From positions 5,215,802-5,279,801 of the forward strand of contig CM057162.1 in assembly GCA_029962745.1 (NCBI GenBank): DNA of 64,000 nucleotides, written 5' to 3'. The notes beneath the pieces are model-generated. The model was not told where the DNA came from and made no database searches. It saw nothing but the letters and a program-made list of their open reading frames with translations. Origin of the DNA: Echinometra lucunter. Taxonomy: Eukaryota > Echinodermata > Echinoidea > Camarodonta > Echinometridae. Of the stretch, positions 24,079-35,994 are shown piece after piece. Made by a program: the position numbers and the translations under genes. Position 1 is the stretch's first letter, and every line of letters starts with the position of its first letter.

Positions 24079-25917
24079 TTCTCTCCCTCCATCTGTCGAT
24101 CTCTCTATCTCCCTCTTTCTCTGTCTCCATCTGATGTCTGTTTGTGTTTGTGTCTCTTTTGACAGATGAAGCAAAAAGTTCTCACGATTTTGAACTCTTT
24201 TGAAATGTTCATTTGATTTTGTTGGAAATCTGCAGTAACCATATACTCACCGAGACTCACATTGGCTGTGGCAACCCTCAAGAGGCCATCATGTATCGCA
24301 CTACACTTATACTGCCCTACGTCGTCGCTCCCGAAGTTCCTTACGATCAGGGTGTTGTTCGTCAACACTTGTATGTGATCGTCGTCCTCTCCGCCCGAGA
24401 GATCGGTGGAGTCTGTTTCTCCTCGCTGTATGAACGACCAGATGACCGGGGTGGTGGTCTGTTCGTTGACGAGGCAAGTTAGGAGGAGATCGCCGTTGCC
24501 GAGTGGATGTCGCGCGATCTGAAGAATCGGTGCTGAAAGGTTAATAATAGATGGATAAGAAGACGAATTGATTAGGCATAATTTATTGATGGATGGATGG
24601 ACTGGCTGATTATTACATATATTAGCTGACTGACTTACCAACTGACTGGCTGTTTTATCGTTAAGTCAACCTGTCTACATGGTCTACAACATGGTAAACA
24701 ATAAACAATTAACTGAAGCCAGCCTTTCTCAAGAGGCTACTCTTATAAATTGACATTTACACGAGCCGTAACGTAGTCATCAGTAAACTAAGAATCTTTC
24801 ATTTGGTTTGTTATGTAGTGGACAGTGTCTTGGACTTGAAATAACTTCTTCGTACTTATACCCTTTTACTTGCACAGTTTTACTCAAATATATCACTATA
24901 ATAATCAGATAAATTCGCTTAACAGTTTGACTGTTATTACACCCTCATGACTGGATTTCTAGCCCGCACACGAGCGTGCACCATCTCCACTCCTTGGTGG
25001 GTACTCCTATAATGTTCCCCGTTGTTTTCGACAATCCTCAAACATGTCAAAGGTACCAATTTGCCCCTGGCTAGAGAGTGGCAATGTGGATTAATGCCTT
25101 GCCAACCAACGTTGGTGTCGCAGCGGGACTGTGATAAACACCCTGGGGATATATCCACTAGACGGATCGGACTACTGCCCCCATACCGCCTTTTGTTATA
25201 CTTTCCTTTGTTATTACCCAGGGGTGGAGTCAGAATTTAAAAAAAACGGGGATGGGAGGGCACGACACACGTCATTCTCTGCCCCCCCCCTCCATGAATA
25301 GATTACCAGGTTTAAAAGGGGGGAGGAGGATATTAAATGTACAAAAAAGTGGAAAGGCACAAGTAAGTTAAACAATGTTGCAAAATGATGCACTGGCTCG
25401 ATATGCCCCCACTCGTAAATACTCTGCATTGTCATCCGAGGTCCGGAGGTTTTTTTTTTTTCAAAAAAATATAAAGTTTATCCTAAATAAATAGGGATAC
25501 TTATACGCGATATTTGTCCGGGGATGATAGTTCTAAAGAAACAAGATATTCGGCTGCGCTTCGGGGGTGATAGAAGGTCACCAGTATCACCATCCTCATG
25601 AGCAGTTAATTTTGTATACTAGTACCTGGGAATCATCGTTGACCCCCCCCCCCCCCACACACACACACACACTCCCCTCCCTCCCTCCCTCCACGGGCTT
25701 ACCTATTCGAATCATTGCTGTGGAGCTGCGTCCTGTCGCTGCATGGGTGCAGAAATAATAACCATGATAGGTGGCATTCACGCTGCGGAGAATGAGTGTG
25801 TTATTCTGCAAAACCTAAAAGATGTGATAATAAATGAGAAAAAATAATGTTATTGTATTACTGCTTAAATCATTGAGCATGAGAAAACAGAGAGAGGGAG
25901 AGAGAGGGGGAGAGGGA

Positions 25918-25976
<59 letters not shown>

Positions 25977-26208
25977 ATAGTTTTTTTTTCTGTCATATTT
26001 TTTTGGATCTCCACAAAAGAACCAACAAAGTCAAACTTTAATTCAGCTTAACTCGAAGTAGGCGAGTCATCATCACTTATAATCAAGACATTGCTCTACC
26101 TGTCTACAGTATTGACTAGTTCTACTGACTGATCAAAATTGATCACTTAAAAGTAATTATCTTTTTTTTAAAACCTTATACCTTATCCAATCTCAACCGC
26201 ACAAACCC

Positions 26209-26258
<50 letters not shown>

Positions 26259-29200
26259 TCTCTCTCTCTCTCTCTTTCTCTATATCTTTCTCACTCTCTC
26301 TGCCTTCCTCCAACCCCCTTTCTCTCTTTGTTCAAAATGTATCACGTAGAAATTTATGTATATTCTACTATTAACCTCAAAACTGAAAAAAAAAATCACC
26401 ACCAATAATCACAACATTCCTCTCCCAGTTCTATTGATCGGTCAAAATGTCTTCCCCATACTTTCTCTTCATAATACCCTCTCTCTATCTCTCTTTTTCT
26501 CTATCATCCTCTCTCTCTCTCTCTTTCTCTCCTTTTAACCTCTTCCTTACATTCCCTTTCTCTGTAAAAAAAAAAAAAAAAAAAACTTCTATAATATGCC
26601 TATGTTTTGTTAAAGTTTGTTCCTATATCTGCTTCAACTGTGTTTTGTTTTGATGATAAATTCAATTCATTTCAATTCAAGGTTTATTTCGAGCAACATG
26701 CAGAATAAAAATAAGATACACATGCTGCAGATAGAAGGCTGACATCTATGTGCTCACAATGGTAAAAGGATACAGATACAACATGTATAAAAGATTAACT
26801 ATTCGTAAGACATATCAGCATAATAATGGAAGTTAAAAAGCTGGCTTGATTAGAATGAAATACTATAAAAGTATACAAAGAAAAATTGATATTGAGGGTT
26901 TTTTTTAAGGTTTAGAAAAATGAGATCTTACATTTAAATTGATAAATGATGTGATAATCAAACTTATGTCAGGATTCTATGGGGAATTTGAATTTGAATT
27001 CAGTTTTGTATTATTGTGTATGTTCTTTCATAGAGAAATGGTATTCTCTTTGATTCAACTGACCTCAAACTGGGTAAAATCATCACCACCGGTAATCAGG
27101 ACATTGCTACCTGTTCTGTTGGTGGACCACTGCACTGGTTCTTGAAAAGCGCCATCAACCATGCATGTCAACACAATGTCACCCTCCGAGTTGGCAGATA
27201 CAGTGACCAACACTTAAACAAAGGAAAACAAGTCCTTGTTATATCTCTCTAGAAATCATAAAAAGATGCCACTAGTACAAGGATGAGGCAATTAGGAGCA
27301 AAACAAGCCCAGGCGACGAAGCGCTACAACTTTTTTTTTTCTTTGCTTGCTTACTGTGACAGGTCTTCGACTAAAAAGTAAACAGGGCAACAAGAAGGGG
27401 TCGATGTTTTTATTTTTTATATTTTTTATTTTCATTTTTTTATTTTGCTGTTTAATAACCCCCAAACTTTAGAATATCCAATGCAGGGGATCGGGCTGCC
27501 CGCTTCCTAAATGCATGTACTGAAATTATGATTTGGACATAACTATACGGCTACCAAAAATTTCAAAGAAGTAATTAGGTCTTTATTAAATCTCAGAGAG
27601 TTAATAATTCCCCCCCCCCCCCCGAAAAAAAATGGACAGGGAGAATTTTATGATTTTCCAGAAGGGGCACACGCCTGGGCAGGGGGGGGGGGCGCAGCTC
27701 ACGCGTATATCAAGAATAAAATGTATTTCGGCCAGGGGCACTTTATTTGTCATACACGCAGTTCCCTTCTACTGATTCTTTCTGTACGCTGATCAACGAT
27801 TGTTTGATAGCCTACATTTTATTTCTATTGTTCATGATGAGTGGGTGCACTCGCAACGTGTGAACAGGAGTTGTAAAGAAAAATTAGCACGCAGAAAAAC
27901 GTATATGTAGAAATAACAAAACTTCTATGCTGTGAACGAACAGAGCTTTTTTTTTAAACTCCAGTATCATCGAAACACGTTGGTGGGTAAACACCACCGC
28001 AGCAGAAACAGGTGTTGTATGCCGGGGTTGTATGTACAGCCCATATTATGAAGCAATACTGACACAATGAAATGAAGACGAAGGAAATATCTTATTCCAT
28101 GTGTATATATTTTTTGCGAGTTCTCAATATCAAAAGTGTTATATGGTTATTTCTAGCACAAAGTTATAGTTGAATGATATTCTTATTGCGAAATATGTTA
28201 ACTCTTATTCGAATCTTAGAGTGTATGTATTGATGACCATTGGGGACATCACGTAGCCAATTAAAGGGCAGAATATTGATCATAATATGCAAAACGGCAT
28301 TTGAATTGATTTTGTACATTGAACTTCAATACGTCATTTTACTTTTGAACACTAGTGTAAAACAAAAATATGCAAATTCAGAAGATTAATGGTGACTGTG
28401 CTTCTAAATAATAATAAAAAAAAACAATAACGCAATGTCAGAGAAAGGAAATGGACTCACCTTGTGCCGCACAAACTGGAATAATATAAATAAAAGAAAA
28501 GGATAATGAAAATTAGACTTTTTTCAGCAATTACATTCTGTTAATGAACTCTGGGCAGGACAGTAGAGTTTGAATACAATTCACCTTATGGAGAAGATTA
28601 TTTGAATGATCATAGTAAACTTTTGAAACAACTTTAAAGCTTCTAATGAGCCCTCATAATTATAATTCATAACTTTTTTACAAATTGTTTTTATTGCTTC
28701 AACAAAAATTCTAGCATTTTTTGCAATGTACATCAATATAATATGAATTAAAGAAACAAGACTCGTATCACATTTGTAATCGTGAGAGGCCCCCATTTCT
28801 TTTTATGATATTCCCCTTTGCCCTTATTAAAGGCTAATGTACTTTCAACTTTTTCGAGAAATCTTATCCCATTTTTAAATATCATAAATGATAAACTTTG
28901 TTCTGCGCATTTTGTTTTAAAAAATGAAGTATTTCGCATAGAAAATTATTGTATTTGAAAGATAGTGCATGGGCATTACCTTGAAAACCAAAACAAATAT
29001 CGATAAAGGAAAATTTGTAATGATATAAATTCATTCTCAATAAGCACGTACTTATATCATTTCAGAATTTTTTGTCAATTAGGCATGAAGAAAATATATG
29101 AATTAAGGTATGGGGTTCATTTTTATAATTCATAACTTACCGGCATGTTAGTCGTGTCAATAAATTATGTCAGTTGTCATGGTTGTTGAATGTATATGAA

Positions 29201-29548
29201 TGTAATAAACCTAATCATTATCATGGCATAATTATGACAATAGCAACAGCAACAACAACATACAATCAACAATTATAGTAATAACAGTCATGATAACAAT
29301 CATAGTAAATGTTGCTTTTATAGCACATATCACTAGGATAAAGAAAGTCTCTAAGGAAAGGATAGATAGATAAGGATATGAAACAAACATACGTATAGCC
29401 CGGTATATGGAATGTCATGCAGGAACAGGTCTAACTTCATATCTACCATAATCACTTCCCACTTATGCACAATTATATATGACATTAAAATGAACTCACC
29501 GTGCACGCATATAGCAAGGAAAATAATTCGAATGAGTACACTTTCCAT
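22410..29548 (-). CDS. Three-Ig-domain, probably GPI-anchored surface protein (7 exons, 329 aa)
   Basis: I assembled it from splice sites on the minus strand: 29548-29500, 28475-28461, 27212-27064, 25814-25703, 24532-24251, 23625-23323, 22489-22410. Lengths are 49, 15, 149, 112, 282, 303 and 80, summing to 990 nt, or 329 residues plus TAG. Intron phases are 1,1,0,1,1,1 and every join is GT-AG. The protein has a signal peptide (MESVLIRIIFLAICVHVCAA), three Ig domains with Cys...Trp...Tyr-x-Cys, and a C-terminus GSPASTIANVWLITIVTILT plus six residues. That tail is a short hydrophobic segment after small residues with no cytoplasmic tail, typical of a GPI signal. Several N-glycosylation sequons (NNT, NAT, NVS, NST, NYT) are present. 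The layout resembles IgLON/LSAMP-like adhesion proteins, but I would not assign orthology. Role inferred: extracellular adhesion or recognition. Confidence 0.78.
22826..22933. repeat. (CT)n microsatellite
   Basis: Long ctctct run in the last intron of the Ig gene. Confidence 0.95.
23323..23625 (-). CDS. Ig gene exon 6: Ig domain 3
   Basis: Symmetrical phase 1-1 exon with acceptor ctttgtttcag and donor gtaagg. It carries FITCNVNG (first Cys), NIFWSF (core Trp), HIQVLANSTLLIRNYTPDDQ and GRYYCNVQ (second Cys). Confidence 0.88.
23839..23978. mobile_element. MITE, 140 bp, foldback, Ig gene intron 5
   Basis: The ends ggggagcgtttcatgaagag and its near complement cttcatgaaatgctcccc are inverted, with a second inner inverted block (tcagtgaaaaatcaccgaca). 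The core ttataagctactgaaaatcc and gcatctgattggctgagag matches the element at 48786-48935, so they are one family. Confidence 0.8.
24033..24088. repeat. (CT)n microsatellite
   Basis: ctctct run with some ctttct variants. Confidence 0.9.
24251..24532 (-). CDS. Ig gene exon 5: Ig domain 2
   Basis: Symmetrical phase 1-1 exon with acceptor aacctttcag and donor gtgagt. It carries LLLTCLVNE, PVIWSF, HIQVLTNNTLIVRNFGSDDV and GQYKCSAIH, ending in NVSLG. Confidence 0.88.
24533..25702. other. Ig gene intron 4
   Basis: Contains a non-AT-rich stretch at 24940-25180 with open frames on both strands that may be an old dispersed repeat but shows no recognisable domain, and C/A microsatellites near 25645-25690. 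Confidence 0.4.
25703..25814 (-). CDS. Ig gene exon 4: second half of Ig domain 1
   Basis: Acceptor catcttttag, donor gtaagc; enters in phase 0 and leaves in phase 1. Encodes VLQNNTLILRSVNATYHGYY then FC, the beta-strand E-F-G half of the domain including the second Cys. Confidence 0.85.
25889..26690. repeat. GA and CT microsatellite cluster in Ig gene intron 3
   Basis: (GA)n at 25889-25974, (CT)n at 26213-26278 and further CT tracts to 26540, then poly-A at 26567-26584. The opposite strand polarity of the GA and CT blocks makes a potential long foldback. Confidence 0.85.
27064..27212 (-). CDS. Ig gene exon 3: first half of Ig domain 1
   Basis: Acceptor tttgtttaag, donor gtcagt (weaker). 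Enters phase 1 and leaves phase 0. Encodes VTVSANSEGDIVLTCMVDGA and EPVQWSTNRTGS, containing the first Cys and core Trp. The domain is completed by exon 4. Confidence 0.8.
27213..28460. other. Ig gene intron 2
   Basis: AT-rich with C and G homopolymers near 27610 and 27681. No gene or structured RNA was seen. Confidence 0.4.
28461..28475 (-). CDS. Ig gene exon 2: 15-nt microexon at the signal-peptide cleavage site
   Basis: On the minus strand: pyrimidine tract and tattattccag, then the 15 bases tttgtgcggcacaag, then gtgagtcc. Phase 1 on both sides. It adds Val-Cys-Ala-Ala-Gln, completing the signal peptide with an A-x-A-like cleavage context. Skipping it would keep the frame. Confidence 0.65.
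28476..29499. other. Ig gene intron 1
   Basis: AT-rich sequence, no repeats beyond short cataatca-like tracts near 29235-29310. Confidence 0.4.
29500..29548 (-). CDS. Ig gene exon 1: start codon and signal peptide core
   Basis: ATG at 29548, 49 coding bases, donor gtgagttc. Encodes MESVLIRIIFLAICVH, a short basic n-region and hydrophobic core. The 5' UTR and promoter were not identified. Confidence 0.78.
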
Positions 29549-30443
29549 TTCGAATTGATCAGAAACAACTTTAATTCGTATTTTGAAGTTCTTTTCCTCG
29601 CAGCACCTACAAGTTCGAAAAGCTGCACGAAAATGAGTTGGCCATCAGGAGACAGTTTGGAAAATAAAAATATTTCTTTTGTCGAAGTAATTATAACTAG
29701 AGCAACATTTGAGCTCAATGATATTGTTCTCAAGCGTCGGCCTTCCAATACATTTTTTTTTTTTTTATAGTTTTGCTTTGCTACTCAGGAGACATGTCGA
29801 AGGACAGAAAATGAGTGGGAAGGAAGAGACAATATGGCCAATATAAATATTCTTTTAACCGCAATATTGTTTGACTATACATCGGGATCCATTTTTCATC
29901 ACGCTATGGGCTGGATTCCTTGGTGACCGGGTGGGGGAGAAGGGGGGTATCCCTCTCCTAAAATTAGATCGGGGGGGGGGGGGGGTCCGTTCCCCTTCCC
30001 ATTCACCCTACATACAAGGTCTTGGACCTTATGAAATAAAACAAAAAGTCTTCCCTTTGTGCTTTTTATTGAATTTGATGTAAAAAGAGACAGACACCCA
30101 AATAAGGCCTATGAGACCTCCCTTTTCTCTCTCTCTCTCTCTTGTCGAGAAATCTTATTTTTCCGCTCCACGTTTCAAGATAGATAAATAGCTATCCCCC
30201 GAAAAAAAGCAATATTGGGCCAACTCCTCCTCAAGAGAAAAACTCCTTTTTACCCCCACCCCTCCCGGATTAAAATAGTCTACCCCCCCCCCCCAAAAAA
30301 ATTATCTTAAATCATTGTTGACCATTTGACTTGGATGAACTGCCCCCCCCCCCCCCCCTGTGGGGAAAAATAGTGGAGCCTGCCCTCCCCTGCCCTCACG
30401 CCCCAAAGGGGGAAAATTGCAGGTCAGCCCTAGTTTATTATAT

Positions 30444-30676
30444 ACACTCTTAAAAACTCCGAGTCAGACTTGACTCGGAATAGAGTCCGTTGGGAGCCAC
30501 ACTCCATTCCGGGTCAAAAATGACCCAGATTAAAGTAAAAATGACCCGGAATAAAGTCAAATATGACCCGGAAACAAGTCTTCGTGACCCTATTCTGGGT
30601 CATTTATTGACCCGGAATGCAGTGTGGCCCCGACGGACTTTTCCGGGTCAATCTGACCCGGAATTTTTAAGAGTGT
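30444..30676. mobile_element. MITE, about 230 bp, with repeated tgacccgg motifs
   Basis: Ends acactcttaaaaa and tttttaagagtgt are perfect 13-bp inverted repeats flanked by TA. Inside, the motif tgacccgg and its complement ccgggtca occur about eight times, with an inner inverted pair around agagtccg and cggactttt. No coding capacity. Confidence 0.82.
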
Positions 30677-32504
30677 ACGTATATTTACCCCTTAAAAATA
30701 ATCTAATTTCATTTTCAGCCGATCTTCAGTTGAGTGAACTGGGTTGTTCCCCTACCAGATTCATATGTTCCATTTTTAATGTGTTTATTATGTCACTCTA
30801 ATTTTCCGTATTATTGATCCTCTTTTTCTATTAAGTTAGTTTGCAACACAACTTCCGAAAAATGTCTAAAATTGCATGGAAAGAAGTAGAGAGGTATGGA
30901 TAGCTGCACTAGAGATGACTTGATCCATTCTTCAAGCCTTCAATCAAAGTGGCGTGATGGCGTGAAAGAAAAATAAAAGAATGGCACCAACCTATCAAAA
31001 CCCCCAAGGCTATAAAAATACACGTGACTGATTTACGGAACTGTACAAATGCCATATCATTCACGAGATGACGGGTTGCCGTGATATGATAACAATCACT
31101 ACTTAAAGAAATGTAAAGGACTTGTGTTAATATATACATGAGAGAATCCCCCCCCCCCACACACACACACACACGCACACACATACCAAAGCAAAACAGA
31201 TGACAAAGTTCGGTCATATAAATTAACATCAGAGGAGTTACGTGTATAGGAAGAGATGGGAAAGCTCAGGATTATAACATCTTCTGCACTGCTCTCTTTA
31301 AACAAATTATGATTGGCTAGGTTCTCCCACTTTCTCTCTCATGCCCGGGGCTTCTGCAGCGTCGTCAATTGTTCGCGGGATGCTGCAGAAACTGAGAGAG
31401 AGAAAAAAATCAAACTTAGAAACGAGCAATACGCTTTCGACCCCGCCCATGTTTGGAGAACTTTTGGAGCAGCAATATACGAATGTTGGACTAAATTTGC
31501 TATTTTTTCAACATTCGCATCCTTCGCGAATCGTTCGCGTGTCCGCGAAAACAGACATGTGTCGGATAACCTATCATCCGCTCAATCTTTTGTTGTTATT
31601 TTCGTTTCGTTTTGTTTTGTTTTGTTTGACCGAAAGCTTCTCTCAGAACGCTCAAATCGATACCATCTATTTCGTTATAACATAACCGCCATTGTCCATT
31701 CTCTATTTTCTCTCGAGATAACGAGCTTACTTTTCCTTTCATCTTCAACGACTCCACCATTCATTACACTGTTCGATACTGAAAGCAGTTATCATTATCC
31801 ATCTGTTAACGAGGATTATTACTGATGCTCTGAACTCATAGTACAGTGAACCCTGGATCCGGTTCCTTTTCTTGCAAGTTCTCGGACCAGAAAAAAGATC
31901 GGGTCCGTGGCTCTAATTAGTTGAGCCGCTATAATGAGATAAGGAAGCGTAACGAGTCAAAAGATCGATCTCTATTTTACTATTTGGCCACTAGCGTAGG
32001 TGAGAATTCACTAAGTTTTGATGGGACATAGGTATGAAAACAAGTTATAATGGCGATGAAAGTTACTGTCTGAAAACACTTGAATAGACCGTTTTTACGA
32101 TTTGTCATTTCACCTTTTTTTCTCACTTATCCGTCATTATTATCATCATCATTTTCTCGGTTGACACACTTTTCACGCATATACTCCGAATTTCTATCTA
32201 ATGAGACGAAAAATGGAGCTAAATGAATGAACTTTTCCATCTTCTCCATACCCTCTTTACTCCCTCTTACCACCGCCCCCCCCCCCTCTCTCTCACCCCC
32301 TTCTTTCTCTCTCTCTCTGCCGCCCCTCTTTCATTTTCTCCATATTTGTCATTTAGCTAAACTAAACTAAAATGAAGTTCTCTCTAACACCTTTTTTTTT
32401 ATTTTCTCGTCTTTTCCCTCCTATTTTCTTCTCCCCTTCTCTTCATCCCTCCAGCCTTCCTTGATTCCTAAGCTATCATCAGTGCAGATGGCAAGGTTCA
32501 CGAT

Positions 32505-32645
32505 GAAGGTGGTGGTGGTGGTGGTGGTGGTGGTGGTGGTGGTGGTGATGATGATGATGATGGGGAGAAGGAGGATGAGGAGGATGAGGAGGAGGATGAT
32601 GCTGATGATGATGATGACGATGGTACTGATGATATAATGATGATG
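32505..32645. repeat. (GGT)n and (GAT/GAG)n microsatellite
   Basis: ggtggt run followed by gatgat and gaggat repeats. Confidence 0.95.
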
Positions 32646-32876
32646 AGGAACAGAATCTGAAAGTCTGTGTAACAAGGCGATAAAATCGTGATGGAGAAGT
32701 GAAAAGAAACAGGACTGTGCAATAAAGCAAGAGAGAGAATAATTAAGGATAGCCTAAATTATCAGGACTTTGTACGCAAATATGAAGATAGTCAATTCAG
32801 GGAGGTGGAAGACCCCCCCCCCCCCCGCCCCTTAAGCAGAGAGACAGACAGAGAGAGACAGAGAGATAGTCAGAGT

Positions 32877-32921
<45 letters not shown>

Positions 32922-33490
32922 TCAGAGAGGGAGGGAGAGAGGGGGGGGGGGATTAGGAGAGGGGTGGAGAGAGAGGTTGGAGAATACACGAGATGAGGAA
33001 GATGGGGGAAAGATGATGGTGCAAGATAACCACCCAGACCTGTTAATCGGTCCAATTATCGTGGGTGCAGCGCCCCTACCCGGAATGTTTTCACAGATTT
33101 ACGGGATAACGAGTCTAACGGACGGTAAATCCACATTTCGGGATAACATTACGTAATCGGCCTGGCGTGCTGACCAAGCATGCGTTGCACTTTTCACCGT
33201 AACACCACCACCCAATCATGCCTCATTCACCGGCGGGTTGCATCCTCCTCGCATAAGAGACAGAGAGGGAGAAAGCTAGAGAGATGTAAGTTTTAAGCAC
33301 AAGACGGAGGTGCTTTTCATTGAATACGTGGTTGTTTGATAAAATCTGAACGTATCTATATCAATCTATTACCTCGGACTGATTTAGTCATCTTTTATTG
33401 TCGCATCTTTTCCATCTGACATCTTGACAACTGTTGTAAATATAAAACTTAGTTGCGTCTAGCATCTTTGACTTTGAGCGGCTTACAGTC

Positions 33491-34176
33491 ATGTCAGGAT
33501 CAACAGCATGTGTGGATGATATTCCTAATGACAGGATAGGAGGATCCGGAGACAGGGTGGCACTCATACCCAAAAAGCGAAAGAAAGGATCTGAATCAGA
33601 GAGCTTGCTCTCCAAGGTACCGAAAACGACCCAAGTCTCGGAGAAGATGCATAACCATGGTAACGGAATGGCATCATCACATGATGCTGCGTTCTCCATC
33701 GACAAGATTCTGGCTCCCTCTTTCAAGGATGCAGAGCTTCCCTCTTCTAAGCCTGCGGGAGGGGCAGGGGCAGAAATAAGTAAGAACTCTTGTGGATCTC
33801 TGTCATCCCCTGGCGATGAGAAGAAGACGAAGGACTCCTCAGAGGGGAAGGAAATGGCAGAAGTTGAGAGTGGCATCAATAACATGCCGGCTGAGAAGTG
33901 GTATAATACGTTGCTATGGCAACAGCATCAGCAGCAATACCAGCAACAACTTGCAGCCTCTGCCTTCTACCACACGCAGCATTTTCAACATTGCATTCCA
34001 AACGGTGCTTCCCCGCCACAACGCCATCCACATTTCGGGCCAGGACCCCTGTCAGTACCACCGAGCGGTGTTCCACTCGCTTTTTGTCCCATGATGCCGG
34101 GGAGGGTGCACCCCTTCAACTGCCAATGTGCCGAACTGATGAGTGAGCAGCCTTATTTCCTATTGACGCCTGGTAG
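33491..34176 (+). CDS. bsx: bsx exon 1
   Basis: Start ATG at 33491 (MSGSTACVDDIPNDR). Encodes a Lys/Ser-rich N-terminus, the eh1-like motif near residue 66, a Gln-rich stretch (QQHQQQYQQQ), a His/Pro-rich region and PYFLLTPG. Two donors are possible: tggtag|gttaaa (34176) or cctg|gtaggt (34172). Confidence 0.85.
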
Positions 34177-34935
34177 GTTAAAAAAAACTCTTAATTTCCA
34201 TGTGTGATGTCATGTGTGCTGTTTTAGACCTACATTAAATATCATTTTTGTTGTTGGTGGCAACGGATATCATGTCAGCACTTTCGATTTCTCTGACGTT
34301 TTTGTTGTTTGCAAATTGTCTGTTTCATAGAATGACAAATAATAATCATGATTTAATCAAAATATTTAATGATGCTAATAATGCTAATAGGCAAACCTGG
34401 AGAATAGGGTACCGGAACGCGCGCACATATTCATTCGTGTGCAAATGCAGCCGGTGGCAGCGGCGCGGCAAAGTCGGCGGCGAGGGGGACGATCTGCACA
34501 AGATTCATGGATGAAACATTTGTAAGTTTGAGAGCATTTCTGGCAAAAATCAAAACGATTTTCACCACATAATCACACATTTGAAAGCCGATAGGACAAT
34601 GTAATATATTAGAACATAATTACTTGATTAGAACACATTTTAAAGTCATTTTGAACTTGATCATGGACTTGTCACATACCCTGACTTTCGGCTGTCTCTG
34701 CCGATCTCTGCACAGTACGAATGGCATGCGCGCGTGTTCCGGTCTCCTTTTCTCCGGGTTTGCCCTAATAGAAGAAGGGAACAAATTTAACGTGGCTCAT
34801 CAGGAAAACACTTGGACAGTATAATATACATGTAGTTGCGCTTGATAGAACTTAGTGCTTTTTGTTAAAGCAAAGTTTCTCAAGATTATGCGGACTGGAT
34901 CCTGCTTTTTTTCATAATAATAATAATGGTGGTGG

Positions 34936-34966
<31 letters not shown>

Positions 34967-35008
34967 AATAATAATAATAATAATAATAACAATACTACTA
35001 TACTACTG

Positions 35009-35067
<59 letters not shown>

Positions 35068-35963
35068 GCTACTACTGCTACTACTACTAAGATTAACGAT
35101 GATAATAATGATAGTAATGATGATCAAAATGATGACAATGATAATAATAATAAGCATGAATTTGTATAGTGCAGTTACTATAGGCAAAATATATTCAGCT
35201 GCGCTGGTTCAGAGCTCCTTTTTACTTAATTCTACGAAGATCTGTTATTCAATTGAACAAATGTGATTTTAACTTGGATTTGAAGACATTTAGGGATGGA
35301 GAGCTTCGAAACAACAACAATAACAATAGTGATAATAATAATGATATTAATAATACCAGTTTTCTTTGCGCAAAGTAACCATATCAGCATTAGTAATGTT
35401 CTTCCTGCTGGCCCTCCAATTATTTTCAGATTATTACCCCATTTAATACGAGAGGGACATGTGCGGGCAAAACCCCTTTTCCAAAGATGTAAGCACCGAG
35501 TAAAGGATCGACCCAGGACCTCTCGTAAATGAGGCAACTCCTTCAACACTGTACCACAAGGCTCCTACATTGAATAAAGTATAGACAAAAAATGTGATGT
35601 CAAAAAAATTATGATAACCTTTGAATGGGAAAACTAAATTCTTTTGGAATCGACTTTTCATGAGTTTGCACTGTGTATAAATAAATTTTTCCCATTCTAA
35701 AGTAATTACTGGTTAGTTTTACCCTAACCATGCTAACTGGACAATGTGCCTGGACCTCTAGGAAGAACAGAGCCATTTGAATAATGGCACTGAATAGAGC
35801 TTCCAGCCATTTGATATATTGATTTGCATGTATTTTTTTGTTTGTATTGCTTTTTATTTGGAAAATAAAACCAACCAACCAACCAAGCTTCCCGCATCGG
35901 GTAAAAATATTGCCCAAAGTTGGTTGGACATTATGATTACTCAGGTGCTGGTTAAAAATTTTC

Positions 35964-35994
<31 letters not shown>

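Larger units (their letters stand above)
29549..33490. other. Intergenic region between Ig gene and Bsx (divergent genes)
   Basis: This is the shared upstream region of two divergently transcribed genes and probably holds both promoters. It contains poly-G/C runs near 29975, 30285 and 30345, the 30444 MITE, a CA repeat at 31158, ggt/gat microsatellites at 32512-32600, and GA repeats at 32878-32945. No clear TATA box or coding exon could be assigned. Confidence 0.4.

Noticed and set aside
24937..25240. Two opposed ORFs of about 72 codons in Ig gene intron 4
   Set aside because: No match to the Ig gene phases and no domain; probably an old repeat.
31313..31825. ORF of 170 codons starting MARFSHFLSHARG
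   Set aside because: No recognisable domain; parallel open frames on the same strand; composition as in neighbouring non-coding DNA.
34862..35266. ORFs of poly-Leu, poly-Ser or poly-Asn type
   Set aside because: Pure microsatellite translation.
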